In this document: one piece after another, positions 26,304 to 37,219 of the stretch
How the letters are laid out: the number at the start of each line of letters is the position of its first letter
Position numbering within the stretch: the first letter of the stretch is position 1
Assembly (NCBI GenBank): GCA_913060895.1
Contig: CAJXSN010000006.1
Location: forward strand, 62,001-126,000
Reading direction: 5' to 3'
DNA from: an uncultured Sphingomonadaceae bacterium
GTDB lineage: Bacteria > Pseudomonadota > Alphaproteobacteria > Sphingomonadales > Sphingomonadaceae
Length of the DNA stretch: 64,000 bases
Translations under genes and position numbers: made by a program
Notes under the pieces: generated by a model
Seen by the model: the letters and a program-made list of their open reading frames with translations, nothing else
The model's database searches: none
Told to the model about the DNA's origin: nothing

Positions 26304-26457
26304 TGTAGGTCCTCAAAACTGACTGGTAGTTGTTTTTATGTCTGCTTTGACCAAAATAAACAACAAACTAGACATTCCGTTCCCCCCGTTTCAGACCTTT
26401 CCGCGTGTTGTCGGAGCGCCTCAAAGCTGACTGTCCGCCAATCGCACACGCACGATA

Positions 26458-26535
26458 AAAGCGGCCCGACTGCAAACGAGCCCTAATCGGACATTCGCGG
26501 TAATCATTACCGGAGCAAAGTTGCCGGGCCGCTTT
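26458..26535. repeat. Structured intergenic element with perfect inverted repeats
   Basis: AAAGCGGCCCG (26458-26468) and CGGGCCGCTTT (26525-26535) are perfect inverted repeats 78 bases end to end. Between them lies a second perfect palindrome, GGTAATCATTACC (26499-26511). The rest of the 450-base gap (26304-26754) has no gene. Could be a cruciform or REP-like element, or a small RNA fold. Confidence 0.45.
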
Positions 26536-26754
26536 CAGGCATCCGCAGGGGAAGCCTGAACGTCCCGAATTGAGGGCGCAAAGCAGACATTGATCCCGCC
26601 CAATTTTCAAGAGGAGAGACTCAGTTTCGAGTCCCGAGAAAGCCACCCCAGGGACGTCGAACTGATTGGAGCGCCATCGAAAAATCAAATACGCCTAGCA
26701 TCGAGGCCAGCAGTCTAGCCCTCACAAATCTCTGAGGGTTTATCGAATGTCTCA

Positions 26755-27231
26755 TTATGGGCCTTGGTCTCCCAACGGTAACTCGAGTGTCGATTTTATT
26801 TCAGACAGTGCGACGGTCGAAGTAATCTCCTGAATGCCGGGCAATTTGCTCAGCTTTTCGAAGAAGAACCGCTCGTAGGCATCAATATCGGTCGCAACGA
26901 TCCGAAGCATGAAGTCAGTCTGGCCCATCAGGACGTAGGCATCGAGCACTTCCGGGAACGAGCGGATCGCCTCGCTGAACTCGTCGAGATTGGATCGGCC
27001 GTGGGCATTGAGCCGCACCTGCGCAAAGATATGCGCGTTGAGGCCTATCTTGCGGCGGTCTATCACAGCCACCCGCCCTTTTATCACGCCTTCCTTTTTG
27101 AGGCGGTCGATCCTTCTCCAGCAAGGTGAAGCGGACAGACCAACCTTGGCAGCGAGTTCTGCCGTTGTCTGCGCAGCGTCGCGCTGGAGTTCGCGCACGA
27201 TTTTTCGCTCGAAATTATCGAGATTGATCAT
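26755..27231 (-). CDS. Lrp/AsnC-family regulator
   Basis: A 158-residue protein with an N-terminal HTH (LAAKVGLSASPCWRRIDRLKKEGVI) and a C-terminal RAM/ACT-like ligand domain (VLDAYVLMGQTDFMLRIVATD). Divergent from the leucine dehydrogenase pseudogene with about 130 bases between, the usual place for a regulator of amino-acid catabolism. Its presumed target is broken, so it may now act elsewhere. Confidence 0.9.
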   Translation of the reverse strand: MINLDNFERKIVRELQRDAAQTTAELAAKVGLSASPCWRRIDRLKKEGVIKGRVAVIDRRKIGLNAHIFAQVRLNAHGRSNLDEFSEAIRSFPEVLDAYVLMGQTDFMLRIVATDIDAYERFFFEKLSKLPGIQEITSTVALSEIKSTLELPLGDQGP

Positions 27232-27359
27232 TTTATTCTCGATTATTCAAAAACCAGGTAATCCATGCCGCAAGGCAAGCCAAACGCGCAAGAGTTAGAT
27301 TAGATTCACCCTGCATGATCGGTCATATGTCGGCCTGCAGCCACAAACGGACCGACACC

Positions 27360-28320
27360 ATGAAATCGCACTTCAACGCACTTCCGGCCGAAAGCCTTCA
27401 CCGGATCTCCGACGAGACCGCAGGGCTGGACGCGGTAATCGTGCTTCATTCTACCACCCTCGGTCGCGCAGCCGGCGGTTACCGATTTTGGACCTATCAG
27501 GATGCTTCGGCGATGGCGCACGACGCCTGCCGGCTCGCCGAAGGCATGAGCTACAAGAACGCGATTGCAGGCCTTCCTATCGGCGGCGGCAAGGGCGTGG
27601 TCCGGCAGCCCAAAGGCCAGTTCGACCGGCGCGCGCTATTCGAAGCGTTCGGGCGGGCCGTCGCAAATCTGAATGGGCAGTACGTCACGGCAGCGGACGT
27701 CGGTACGCCCCCCCCAAGACATGGCGCTGGTGCGAACACATACGGCCCATGTCGACGGGTTACCGCTGGAAGCTGATGGCGTCGGCGGCGATCCATCGCC
27801 ATGGACCGCGCAGGGGGTCTTTCTTTCGATGGAGCTTGCCGCCCACCGAAGGCTGCATCGGCCACTGTCCGACTGCACGATCGCCATTCAAGGCGTCGGT
27901 CACGTTGGCGCCGCCGGCATCCTCTCGGCCAAGGCGGACATATTCGCTCCCTGTGCGCTAGGCGGCGTGATCGACGAAGTGGCGGCGGGCAAATTGCGGG
28001 CGAAGGTCGTCTGCGGGGCTGCCAACAATCAGCTGGCCACTACGGCGGACGGCGACCGTCTTGCCGAGCGCGATATTCTTTACGCGCCTGACTACGTCGT
28101 GAATGCAGGAGGAATCATCAACGTCGCTGCGGAATATCTGGGCTGGCCCCAAGCAGATTCGAACGCACGGGTGGAAGCGACCGCAGATCGTCTGGCAGAC
28201 GTGTTCACCCACGCAGAAACGCACGGAGTCGCGCCACACACCGCTGCCGACCAATTGGCTCGGCAGCGGATCGCCAACGCCTCGCTGGACGCGCCTGACG
28301 AACTCGCTGTCGCTGCGTGA
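27360..28320 (+). pseudogene. Leucine/Glu/Phe/Val dehydrogenase, frameshifted and internally deleted
   Basis: The N-terminal part from ATG 27360 keeps the substrate Lys in LPIGGGKGVV and ends at YVTAADVGT. There an 8-C tract (27708-27715) shifts the frame; seven Cs would continue into PPQDMALVRTHTAHVDG. In the second frame the nucleotide site IQGVGHVGAA jumps straight to SAKADIFAPCALGG, dropping about 35-40 residues of the Rossmann domain. The end, from DRLAERDILYAPDYV to VNAGGIINVAAEYLGW, is intact. Two independent lesions argue for a true pseudogene. Oxidative deamination of branched-chain amino acids would be the ancestral role. Confidence 0.85.
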
Positions 28321-28541
28321 CCGTGGACCGATTTCTTATTCGCGGGGTCGGCTCGCTCGACATGCCTTTGCGTGTGCTCGACCTCATGTCGCTACAGGGT
28401 GCAACTGTCTATCGTGCCGTCATCGACAAAGAGGGGGACGATTATTGCGTCTTGGTCGAGGCTTGTGCGCAGCGTCCACAGCTGATGGTCGAGAAAATCC
28501 GCGGCATGATCCTCGTCAGTTCGGTCGAACACGTCCTTTAG
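28317..28541 (+). CDS. Small ACT-like protein
   Basis: A 74-residue protein with a GTG start overlapping the previous stop (GTGA). The sequence FLIRGVGSLDMPLRVLDLMS followed by alternating strand and helix fits a single ACT-type fold, like the short regulatory subunits of acetolactate synthase. No large subunit is near. It may be a relic of amino-acid metabolism along with the dehydrogenase. Confidence 0.5.
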   Translation: MTVDRFLIRGVGSLDMPLRVLDLMSLQGATVYRAVIDKEGDDYCVLVEACAQRPQLMVEKIRGMILVSSVEHVL

Positions 28542-28690
28542 GAAGGCAAGATCATTAGGCGCGACTTCGCGAGCCGAGAGGGCAGAGCCAGGGTTCCGAC
28601 ATGTTCCCGTGTTCAAGGATCAAGACGAACTCCGACGTTTCGCATCTTCCGTCCTGACTTCGTCATGCCTGTCCGCCGTGTGCCGAGGGA

Positions 28691-29542
28691 TCATGTATTC
28701 GTCTGGTCGGCCGGCACATCACTCGGCAAGTTGGCCGCGCCCGTTTTTTCGGAGCATGCCAAACCTTCAGTGCCAAGACCGTAACAGGTCATGGACAGTG
28801 AACCCATCGAATAGCCGCGCACCAGCGGATCAAGGGTTTCGTCGCGGGCAGCCGCCATTCCGGCAAGATAAAGCAGCGGAACGAAATGGTCGGGCGTGGG
28901 AACCGCCGCGGCATAATCGGGATGCTCCACAAGGCGCAGCAGATCGCCCGGGTTTTCTGCCAGTTGGCGAACCGCTGCTTCGTCGAAACGCTCTGCCCAG
29001 TCGAACGCAAAATCGGGCTGGTTCCAGCGCACGGCTCGGAGGTTGTGAACGACATTTCCGCTAGCGACCACCAGGACACCGCGGTCCTGCAAGGCTGCCA
29101 GTCTTGCGCCAAGGTCAAGATGATAGCTCAGCGGCTTGAGCGCGTTGATCGAGAGCTGCACCACCGGGATGTCGGCCTCAGGGTAGAGGTGCGCGAGCAC
29201 CGACCACGTTCCGTGATCGAGACCCCACTGATCCTGGTCGAGACCCATCCACTCGGGCTTCACCAGCTCAACGATCTCTTTCGCGAGGTCCGGATCGCCC
29301 TCGGCCGGATATTCAAAGTCGAACAGCTCCTGTGGGAAACCGTAGAAATCGTGGATTGTGCGAGGGCGTGCCATGGCCGTCACCGCCGTAGCACCGAAAT
29401 ACCAATGTGCAGAAACCACGAGGATCGCCTTGGGGCGGGGCAACTCAGGCCCGAATGCCCGCCAGGCCGAGGTGTAGCCATTGCTCTCGAGCGTGTTCAT
29501 CGGGCTTCCGTGGCCGATAAAGAGTGCGGGCATCCGATCCAT
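28691..29542 (-). CDS. ygiD: 4,5-DOPA extradiol dioxygenase family protein (YgiD/LigB)
   Basis: A 283-residue class III extradiol dioxygenase-like protein. It has MPALFIGHGSPMN with the first His, VVSAHWYF, DHGTWSVLAHLYP and VVASGNVVHNLR, the metal-site histidines of the YgiD subfamily. Opens rings of catechol-type aromatics in vitro; physiological substrate unknown. Single gene, convergent with the ACT-like gene. Confidence 0.9.
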   Translation of the reverse strand: MDRMPALFIGHGSPMNTLESNGYTSAWRAFGPELPRPKAILVVSAHWYFGATAVTAMARPRTIHDFYGFPQELFDFEYPAEGDPDLAKEIVELVKPEWMGLDQDQWGLDHGTWSVLAHLYPEADIPVVQLSINALKPLSYHLDLGARLAALQDRGVLVVASGNVVHNLRAVRWNQPDFAFDWAERFDEAAVRQLAENPGDLLRLVEHPDYAAAVPTPDHFVPLLYLAGMAAARDETLDPLVRGYSMGSLSMTCYGLGTEGLACSEKTGAANLPSDVPADQTNT

Positions 29543-29693
29543 AAGAAGACTCCTAGTGGTTCACCTTGCTGCGCGAAGGCTTGCGAAGTGATACTTCACC
29601 CGCCAGTGGCAGGCTCAACAAGTTTAAGTTCGGCTTCTACCGCCGATCCGGTTTGCGCTCTGTTCCTTCGAGCGATAATATCGTCATCTGACG

Positions 29694-30524
29694 CTAAAGC
29701 ATCTCGAGTGGACGGCGGTCGCGTGGCCTGGGAAATGCCGCGTCGAGTGTCGCAAGCTGAGCGTCGGAAAGAACGATATCGGCGGCCGCGCGGTTCTCCC
29801 GCACATGTGCGACTGAACTCGCTTTCGGGATGGCGATGAGACCATCTTGCCGCAACGTCCACGAAAGTGCGACCTGCACAGGGGTTGCGCCAACCTCGGC
29901 TGCAATTTTGTTGAGAGCGGGGTGGGTAGAAAGTCGTCCCTGCTCGACTGGACTATACGCCATAACCGGTATGTTATGCTCGGCGAGCCACGGCAGCAGG
30001 TCCAATTCAGGGCCCCGCCGGACCAGATTGTAGAGGATCTGATCGGTCACGCAGCCATCCCCGCCCGCAGCGACAAGCTCTTCCATATCGTCGGTATCGA
30101 GATTGCTGACACCCCAGTGTCGGATCTTTCCTGCCGATTTGAGCGCCTCCAACGCCTCCACTGTCTCAGCGAGCGGCACCGATCCCCGCCAATGGAGCAG
30201 GTAGAGGTCCAGCCGGTCGGTGCCGAGCCGCTTCAGACTCGCCTCGCACGCACCGGCAAGGCGGGAGCGCGATGCGTTCTGCGGATATGCCTTGCTGACG
30301 AGGTACATCTGGTCGCGAACGCTGCCCAGCGCCTCGGATATCAGCGTTTCCGCCGCACCATCGCCGTACATTTCGGCGGTATCGATGAGCGTCATGCCCA
30401 GTTCGACACCGGCGCGTAGCGCGGCGATCTCATCGGATCGGCGCTCGGCACGTTCGCCCATCTTCCAGGTGCCTTGACCCAGTGAAGCAACCACTTCCCC
30501 GCCGGGCAACGTCACGTGTTTCAT
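29694..30524 (-). CDS. Aldo/keto reductase
   Basis: A 276-residue AKR barrel. Catalytic set: Asp in TLIDTAEMYGDG with Tyr four residues on, Lys in VSKAYP, and the His in LLHWRG. The C-terminal NADPH site IAIPKASSVAHVREN is present. ATG 30524 has AGGA ten bases upstream; the frame extends to 30590 but without support. Lies downstream of the TetR gene on the same strand. Confidence 0.9.
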   Translation of the reverse strand: MKHVTLPGGEVVASLGQGTWKMGERAERRSDEIAALRAGVELGMTLIDTAEMYGDGAAETLISEALGSVRDQMYLVSKAYPQNASRSRLAGACEASLKRLGTDRLDLYLLHWRGSVPLAETVEALEALKSAGKIRHWGVSNLDTDDMEELVAAGGDGCVTDQILYNLVRRGPELDLLPWLAEHNIPVMAYSPVEQGRLSTHPALNKIAAEVGATPVQVALSWTLRQDGLIAIPKASSVAHVRENRAAADIVLSDAQLATLDAAFPRPRDRRPLEML

Positions 30525-30597
30525 GTGCTTTCGTCCTATGAGATGAGTTCGACTGTTCGGTCGGGGGGCAGATTGGCAGATGACCACCATGTAACGA

Positions 30598-31218
30598 TCA
30601 TATCGCGGCCGGCCATCGATCGAGTGCCATTTTGGCGACGGAGAGCAGTTCGCTGGTCGTAGCGCCGTCGCGCGCTTGAACGGACATGCCTTCCATGACC
30701 GTATTGATGAATTTGCCTAGCACGGCCGGATCGGTGTTGGCCGCAAGGTCGCCCTGCGCGGCGCCGCGTTGCAGACGCTCGATCAGGAGGGCCTCCGCCG
30801 CGATACGCTTGTCGCGCAGCAGGCATTCGATGGCGGCGGACGCCGGCGAAACGGCTGCCGCTGCCGAATACATGAAGCAGCCGGCCGGCGTTCCAGGTTC
30901 CGAGAATGATGACGCCGCTCGTTCCAGCAGACCTTTGACGGCCTCGTAGGTGGACAACGCCGGATCGTTGATGGGTGCATAGAGGTGGACGCTGAACGTC
31001 GCGGCGTAGCGCTCGATCACCGCCGCAAACAGCCCCGCCTTGTTGCCAAACGCTGCATAAAGGCTGGCAGCGGCGACGCCGGTCTCCGCCACCAGATCGG
31101 CCATCGATGTCGCCTCGTAGCCGCGCTGCCAGAACAGCCGCACCGCCTTGTCGAGCGCAGCGTCAGTGTCGAACACACGAGGGCGACCTGCGCGGCGACG
31201 GGCTTTCGTCTCTGTCAT
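30598..31218 (-). CDS. TetR-family repressor
   Basis: A 206-residue TetR protein: HTH in TSMADLVAETGVAAASLYAAF followed by GNKAGLF, and a helical ligand domain with a Cys (AGCFMY) in the middle. Divergent from a quinone-oxidoreductase gene; the 96-base region between carries two GAACGATCG sites. It probably represses that gene and itself, and perhaps the aldo/keto reductase downstream. Confidence 0.92.
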   Translation of the reverse strand: MTETKARRRAGRPRVFDTDAALDKAVRLFWQRGYEATSMADLVAETGVAAASLYAAFGNKAGLFAAVIERYAATFSVHLYAPINDPALSTYEAVKGLLERAASSFSEPGTPAGCFMYSAAAAVSPASAAIECLLRDKRIAAEALLIERLQRGAAQGDLAANTDPAVLGKFINTVMEGMSVQARDGATTSELLSVAKMALDRWPAAI

Positions 31219-31283
31219 TTCTGGCGCACGATATAGAACGATCGATAAATAATATCTTGAAACTGGTGGTCCACCCGCTTACA

Positions 31284-31295
31284 GAACGATCGTTC
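31284..31295. promoter_or_regulatory. TetR operator palindrome
   Basis: GAACGATCGTTC is a perfect 12-base palindrome 20 bases before the oxidoreductase start. A second site, GAACGATCGAT, lies at 31236-31246 near the TetR gene start. Typical placement for dual control by the TetR repressor. Confidence 0.7.
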
Positions 31296-31314
31296 AATAA
31301 TCAAGGAGTCTCCA

Positions 31315-32304
31315 ATGAGCCGCATTGTCCGTATCCACGAATATGGCGACGCCAGCGTCCTCAGGATTGAAGATGTGGCAGTCCCCGCGCCCGCGGCCGA
31401 TGAAGTGCAGATCGGGGTGAAGGCGATAGGCATAAACCGCGCCGAGGTGATGTTCCGCAACCATGCCTACCTTCAGGAAGCCGAGTTCCCGAGCCGCCTT
31501 GGATATGAGGCTGCCGGGACTGTCGTTACGGTCGGCGCGGACGTGACCGGGTTTGCGGAAGGCGAAGCCGCCAGCGTCATCCCCCCGCTCGATATCGCGC
31601 GCTGGGGCACTTATGGCGAAGTCGTTAACGTGCCTGCCCGCCTCGTCGTCAAGCATCCGGCGGCGCTGTCGTTCGAGGAAGCGGCGGCCGTGTGGATGCA
31701 GTATGTCACCGCCTGGGGTGCGCTGGTGGAGCAGGCGAAACTCGGCGAGGGCGATTTCGTCATCGTCACTGCCGCCTCCAGCAGCGTCGGCCTTGCTGCC
31801 TTTCAGATTGCGCGGATGGTCGGCGCGACAGTAATCGCGACGACGCGTACCGGCGCCAAGCGCCAGGCCCTGATCGATGCCGGCGCACATCATGTCGTCG
31901 CGACCGGGGAAGAGGATTTGGTAGCGAGGGTTATGGAGATAACCGATGGTGCAGGGGCGCGCGTGGTCCTCGATCCGGTCGGCGGCCCGTTGCTCGAACT
32001 TCTGGCCGCAAGCATGGCGCGCGGCGGCATCCTGCTCCAATATGGCGCGCTCAGCGACGAGCCGACGCCGTTCCCGTTGTTCTCCGTGCTGGGCAAGAGC
32101 CTCACGCTCAAGGGTTATATCTACAGCGAGATCGTCTCGGACGACGCTGCCCTCGATCGCGCCAAGGCGTTCATCGTGGCGGGTCTGGAATCGGGCGCGC
32201 TCAAGCCGCGGATCGCGCGCACCTTCCCGCTCGATGCCATCCAAGACGCGCACCGCTTCCTCGAATCGAACGAACAGATCGGCAAGGTCGTCGTTACGGT
32301 CTGA
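31315..32304 (+). CDS. NADPH:quinone oxidoreductase-type MDR protein
   Basis: A 329-residue medium-chain dehydrogenase/reductase. It has the GroES-like N-terminal domain (GINRAEVMFRNHAY), and a nucleotide site of the AASSSVGLAAFQIA type, with no structural-zinc cysteines. These enzymes reduce quinones or enones with NADPH. ATG preceded by AAGGAG. Controlled by the divergent TetR. Confidence 0.9.
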   Translation: MSRIVRIHEYGDASVLRIEDVAVPAPAADEVQIGVKAIGINRAEVMFRNHAYLQEAEFPSRLGYEAAGTVVTVGADVTGFAEGEAASVIPPLDIARWGTYGEVVNVPARLVVKHPAALSFEEAAAVWMQYVTAWGALVEQAKLGEGDFVIVTAASSSVGLAAFQIARMVGATVIATTRTGAKRQALIDAGAHHVVATGEEDLVARVMEITDGAGARVVLDPVGGPLLELLAASMARGGILLQYGALSDEPTPFPLFSVLGKSLTLKGYIYSEIVSDDAALDRAKAFIVAGLESGALKPRIARTFPLDAIQDAHRFLESNEQIGKVVVTV

Positions 32305-32461
32305 CCGGCATACCGGTGGGGGGAGTGAGCGATCGCGCCCCCCTTCCCCGACAGAGAATCGGACTTGCGGCGCCCGTGCCAAGGCTGCTCATGGCGCATC
32401 CTTGAGAGCATGACCGGAACCTCGCCCGATCATAAAAACACCCCGCTCTGTGCAGGATTGA

Positions 32462-32483
32462 AACTCCCCCCCCTGTACAGTAT
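32462..32483. promoter_or_regulatory. FrmR-type operator upstream of frmR
   Basis: An AACTCC...C(8)...AGTAT arrangement 28 bases before the frmR start. It has the ACT-C-tract-AGTAT form of CsoR/FrmR sites and resembles the half-sites at 32900-32940. Confidence 0.6.
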
Positions 32484-32510
32484 GCTGGAGCGATTTCTCG
32501 GGAAAGAGCA

Positions 32511-32801
32511 ATGCCACATTCATCAGAGGACAAGAAGCGAGCAATCACACGCTTGCGGCGTATCAAGGGTCAGGCGGACGCTCTGGAACGCGCGATCGAA
32601 GCGGGGGCCGATTGCGCTCCCCTGCTGCAGCAAATTGTCGCCATGCGTGGTGCGACAAATGGACTGATGGCAGAAGTGATGGAGAGTCATCTCAGGGAAA
32701 CATTTGGTTCGGGCACAGTTCGGGCCGTCGGAGGCGCAGGTGGCGATCACGATGACGGCGTGGAGGGCGTAATGAAAATTCTGCGTACTTATCTTAAATG
32801 A
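32511..32801 (+). CDS. frmR: FrmR/RcnR-family formaldehyde-responsive repressor
   Basis: A 96-residue all-helical CsoR/RcnR-type protein (RAITRLRRIKGQADALERAI). Residue Cys35 in ADCAPLLQQI and the N-terminal Pro2 are the pair that formaldehyde cross-links in FrmR, and both are here (MPHSSED). GGAAAGAG precedes the ATG. Followed by frmA with an elaborate operator between them. Confidence 0.9.
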   Translation: MPHSSEDKKRAITRLRRIKGQADALERAIEAGADCAPLLQQIVAMRGATNGLMAEVMESHLRETFGSGTVRAVGGAGGDHDDGVEGVMKILRTYLK

Positions 32802-32899
32802 CAATTTCAGGCTCATTTTCTTGTCCGTGTTTTCCCTAACTTAGAAGCCAGCCCCTGCTGCCTTCTCTGGTTTGAGATCCTCGTCAGGACACCTCTTGT

Positions 32900-32940
32900 A
32901 TACTGCTAGGGAGTATGATAACGATACTCCCTGCCAGTAT
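32900..32940. promoter_or_regulatory. FrmR operator upstream of frmA
   Basis: ATACTGCTAGGGAGTAT (32900-32916) and ATACTCCCTGCCAGTAT (32924-32940) are inverted copies differing at 2 of 17 positions. Each is itself of ATACT/AGTAT form, so two repressor tetramers could bind. It ends 76 bases before the frmA start. Confidence 0.75.
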
Positions 32941-32965
32941 GGGAATGTCGTCGAACTTGCGCTGA

Positions 32966-34126
<1,161 letters not shown>

Positions 34127-34173
34127 CCCGTCGATCCGAAGCGGCGCGAGGCGCCCGGATCGACAATTCGGCC

Positions 34174-34204
34174 GTCATCATGGCCCGACCCCGGCCATGA
34201 TGAC
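34174..34204 (+). terminator. Hairpin after frmA
   Basis: GTCATCATGGCC (34174-34185) and GGCCATGATGAC (34193-34204) form a perfect 12-base stem with a 7-base loop, 48 bases after the frmA stop. No T-run follows. Confidence 0.6.
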
Positions 34205-34304
34205 GCGCGCTCTGGCAAATGGGCAACGCGTCGAAATGCATTCATCTTTTACCCGACTGTGATGAACCACGAGCCGCACGGGCGTATAAGGCAGGAAGAA
34301 AGAA

Positions 34305-36965
34305 TTGAAGAGCAAGGACATTAACGCGACGACGCCAGCCACCGATCATGGACATACGGGGCCGCCCGCCTGCGTGCAGGTTCGCGGCGCGCGCCAGAAT
34401 AACCTCAAAAATATTGACGTCGATGTACCGCGCGACGCCTTCGTGGTGTTCACCGGCATATCGGGCTCGGGCAAGTCATCGCTCGCGTTCGGCACCCTCT
34501 ATGCCGAAGCCCAGCGTCGTTACCTGGAATCGGTTGCGCCCTATGCCCGTCGCCTGATCGACCAGGCCGGCGTGCCGGAGGTCGACGCGATCGACGGTTT
34601 GCCACCTGCGGTCGCGTTGCAGCAGCAGCGCGGCTCGGCCAACGCGCGATCCTCGGTCGGCAGCGTGACGACGATCTCCAGCCTGGTGCGGATGCTCTAT
34701 TCGCGCGTCGGCGAATATCCGCGCCATCAGCCGATGCTCTATGCGGAGGATTTCTCCCCCAACACGGTCGCCGGCGCCTGCCCGACCTGTCACGGCATCG
34801 GGCGCTTCTATGACGCGACCGAAGAGACGATGGTTCCTGACGACAGCCTCACCATTCGCGACCGGGCGATCGCCGCCTGGCCGACCGCTTGGCATGGCCA
34901 GAACCTGCGCGATATCCTCGTTTCGCTCGGCTATGACGTCGATACGCCGTGGCGCGACCTGCCGAAAAAGGATCGCGACTGGATCCTCTTCACTGAAGAG
35001 TCGCCGACGGTGCCGGTCTATGGGGGACTGACGCCCGAACAGACCCGGACGGCGCTCAAGCGCGGCATGGAACCGAGCTACCAGGGCACCTTCACCGGCG
35101 CGCGCCGCTATGTGCTGGAAACCTTCGCCAACACGAAAAGCGCGCTGATGAAGAAGCGCGTCTCGCAATATATCATCGGCCGCGATTGCCCGACTTGCGA
35201 TGGCAAGCGCCTGAAGCGCGAAGCCCTGTCGGTAAAATTCGCCGGCCTCGACATTGCCGAGTTCGGCGACCTGACGGTGCTCAAGCTGAAGGACTTGCTG
35301 ATGCCCGTCGCGCATGGCGCGTATGGGGCGGTCTCCGCCCCCTCAAAGGGCGATGTTCTGGAAAAAGCGGCCCGCGATGCAGCGGTCGAACAACGGGTTG
35401 CGGCGGGCGGCTCTGCGCACAAGAGCGCGCCCGACGTACGCCGTACGCCCAATCTCTCCGACGAGAAGCGGATCGCCGCCCAACGCCTTGCCTGCGAATT
35501 GCTCGAGCGGCTAGAGCCGCTGATCGATCTTGGCCTTGGCTACATTTCGCTCGACCGCAGCACGCCGACGCTCTCCTCCGGAGAGCTGCAGCGCTTGCGG
35601 CTTGCCACGCAATTGTCGTCACAGCTTTTCGGCGTGGTCTATGTCCTTGACGAGCCTTCGGCAGGGTTGCATCCGGCAGATGGCGAAGCCTTGCTCACCA
35701 TCCTCGAGCGTCTCAAGGCGGCGGGCAACTCCCTGTTCGTCGTCGAACATAATCTCGACGTGATCCGCCGCGCGGAATGGCTCGTCGATGTCGGGCCGGG
35801 TGCCGGGGAAAAGGGCGGTGAAGTCCTCTATAGCGGGCCGATAGATGGGCTTGCCGACGTCGAGACTTCGATCACCCGCCGCTACCTGTTCGCAGAGCCG
35901 CTCCGCAGTGAGCGCACACCGCGCGATCCCAAGGCATGGCTACGCCTTGAAGGGATCAGGCGGAACAATCTCCCTGGTCTCGACGTCGCGTTTCCCATCG
36001 GCTGCTTCACCGCTGTCACCGGCGTTTCGGGATCGGGCAAATCCAGTCTTGTCAGTCAGGCGCTGCCCGAGCTCGTCACGGAACACCTCGGCGGCTCCCC
36101 CGTGGCCGAGGAGGAGGATATCGATCCGCTGCTCGATATTGCGCAGAACGATACTGAAGGACGCATTGTCGCAGGCATGGAGCATGTTCGCAGGCTGGTG
36201 CGCGTCGATCAGAAACCGATCGGCCGCACGCCGCGCTCCAACCTAGCCACCTACAGCGGCATGTTCGACCATGTGCGACGGATCTTCGCTGATACGCCGC
36301 TCGCCCGCCGGCGGCATTACAGCCCGGGAAGGTTCTCGTTCAACGTCCCGCAAGGCCGCTGCCCTGTGTGCGAGGGCGAGGGATACGTCATGGTGGAGCT
36401 GCTGTTCCTGCCGAGCGTTTTTGCCCCGTGCTCGACCTGTCATGGCTCTCGCTACAACCCGCAAACGCTCGAAGTCGAATGGAACGGGCGCAATATCGCC
36501 CAGGTGCTCGAACTGACGGTCGACGATGCGTGCGATTTCTTCGCTGGCGAGGCATCTGTGATGCGTTCCCTCGACGTGTTGCGGGAGATCGGTCTTGGCT
36601 ATCTGAGGCTCGGTCAGCCGGCGACCGAGCTGTCTGGCGGGGAGGCGCAGCGCATCAAGCTGGCGACTGAACTGCAACGCGCCCAACGCGGCAACACGAT
36701 CTACATCCTCGACGAGCCAACTTCGGGGCTTCACCCCTCCGATGGCGACCGGCTGATGCGACACCTGCAGGGCCTCGTAGACGCCGGCAATACCGTCGTA
36801 GTCGTCGAACATGACATGCGCGCCATCACACAGGTAGACTGGATCATCGACCTGGGACCGGGGGCCGGGGAAGATGGGGGCCGTATCGTTGCCAGCGGCA
36901 TCCCTGGCGTCGTTGCGGAAGCGGAAGGCAGTCTCACCGCCCGCTATCTGAAGGCGGCGCTGTAG
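34305..36965 (+). CDS. UvrA-like excinuclease ABC subunit (UvrA2 type)
   Basis: An 886-residue UvrA family ATPase, shorter than the canonical 940-970. Two Walker A motifs (GISGSGKSS and GVSGSGKSS) and two signatures ([24 protein letters not shown]) are intact. Zinc-binding [19 protein letters not shown] and CSTCHGSRY motifs are present. Lack of the UvrB-binding region is expected for UvrA2 proteins, which aid tolerance to DNA-binding drugs; I infer this from length and the compact N-terminus. TTG start at 34305 has GGAAG upstream. Confidence 0.88.
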   Translation: MKSKDINATTPATDHGHTGPPACVQVRGARQNNLKNIDVDVPRDAFVVFTGISGSGKSSLAFGTLYAEAQRRYLESVAPYARRLIDQAGVPEVDAIDGLPPAVALQQQRGSANARSSVGSVTTISSLVRMLYSRVGEYPRHQPMLYAEDFSPNTVAGACPTCHGIGRFYDATEETMVPDDSLTIRDRAIAAWPTAWHGQNLRDILVSLGYDVDTPWRDLPKKDRDWILFTEESPTVPVYGGLTPEQTRTALKRGMEPSYQGTFTGARRYVLETFANTKSALMKKRVSQYIIGRDCPTCDGKRLKREALSVKFAGLDIAEFGDLTVLKLKDLLMPVAHGAYGAVSAPSKGDVLEKAARDAAVEQRVAAGGSAHKSAPDVRRTPNLSDEKRIAAQRLACELLERLEPLIDLGLGYISLDRSTPTLSSGELQRLRLATQLSSQLFGVVYVLDEPSAGLHPADGEALLTILERLKAAGNSLFVVEHNLDVIRRAEWLVDVGPGAGEKGGEVLYSGPIDGLADVETSITRRYLFAEPLRSERTPRDPKAWLRLEGIRRNNLPGLDVAFPIGCFTAVTGVSGSGKSSLVSQALPELVTEHLGGSPVAEEEDIDPLLDIAQNDTEGRIVAGMEHVRRLVRVDQKPIGRTPRSNLATYSGMFDHVRRIFADTPLARRRHYSPGRFSFNVPQGRCPVCEGEGYVMVELLFLPSVFAPCSTCHGSRYNPQTLEVEWNGRNIAQVLELTVDDACDFFAGEASVMRSLDVLREIGLGYLRLGQPATELSGGEAQRIKLATELQRAQRGNTIYILDEPTSGLHPSDGDRLMRHLQGLVDAGNTVVVVEHDMRAITQVDWIIDLGPGAGEDGGRIVASGIPGVVAEAEGSLTARYLKAAL

Positions 36966-37120
36966 GTCGTAAATCTGGCCGAACGCACGTTCGATCAGGT
37001 GCATCTCAACCACACGTTGGAATGGGTCGAATCTGGAAAGGGAGCCGGCGATGTGTCACCGCGGTTGACGCGGCTCAGGGTTTCAGTGCCGTCAGGTGTG
37101 CTTTGTTCGTGTAATACGCG

Positions 37121-37157
37121 GCGTGGCGGACGGCCAATCGCTGGCCATCCGCCACGC
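37121..37157. terminator. Long hairpin between convergent genes
   Basis: GCGTGGCGGACGGCCA (37121-37136) pairs with TGGCCATCCGCCACGC (37142-37157), 15 of 16 positions, across a 5-base loop. It lies between convergent uvrA2 and the DJ-1 gene and can serve both. Bases 36966-37219 hold nothing else. Confidence 0.65.
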
Positions 37158-37219
37158 TCGCTTTGTGCGGACCTTCTCCGGGGAAAGAGCCCTCAGATGG
37201 TTCGTCGAAACGCCCCGTC

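Noticed and set aside
28886-29839. 317-codon plus-strand frame
   Set aside because: Antisense to the YgiD and aldo/keto reductase genes.
31294-32382. 362-codon minus-strand frame
   Set aside because: Antisense to the quinone-oxidoreductase gene with its MDR motifs; no ribosome site.
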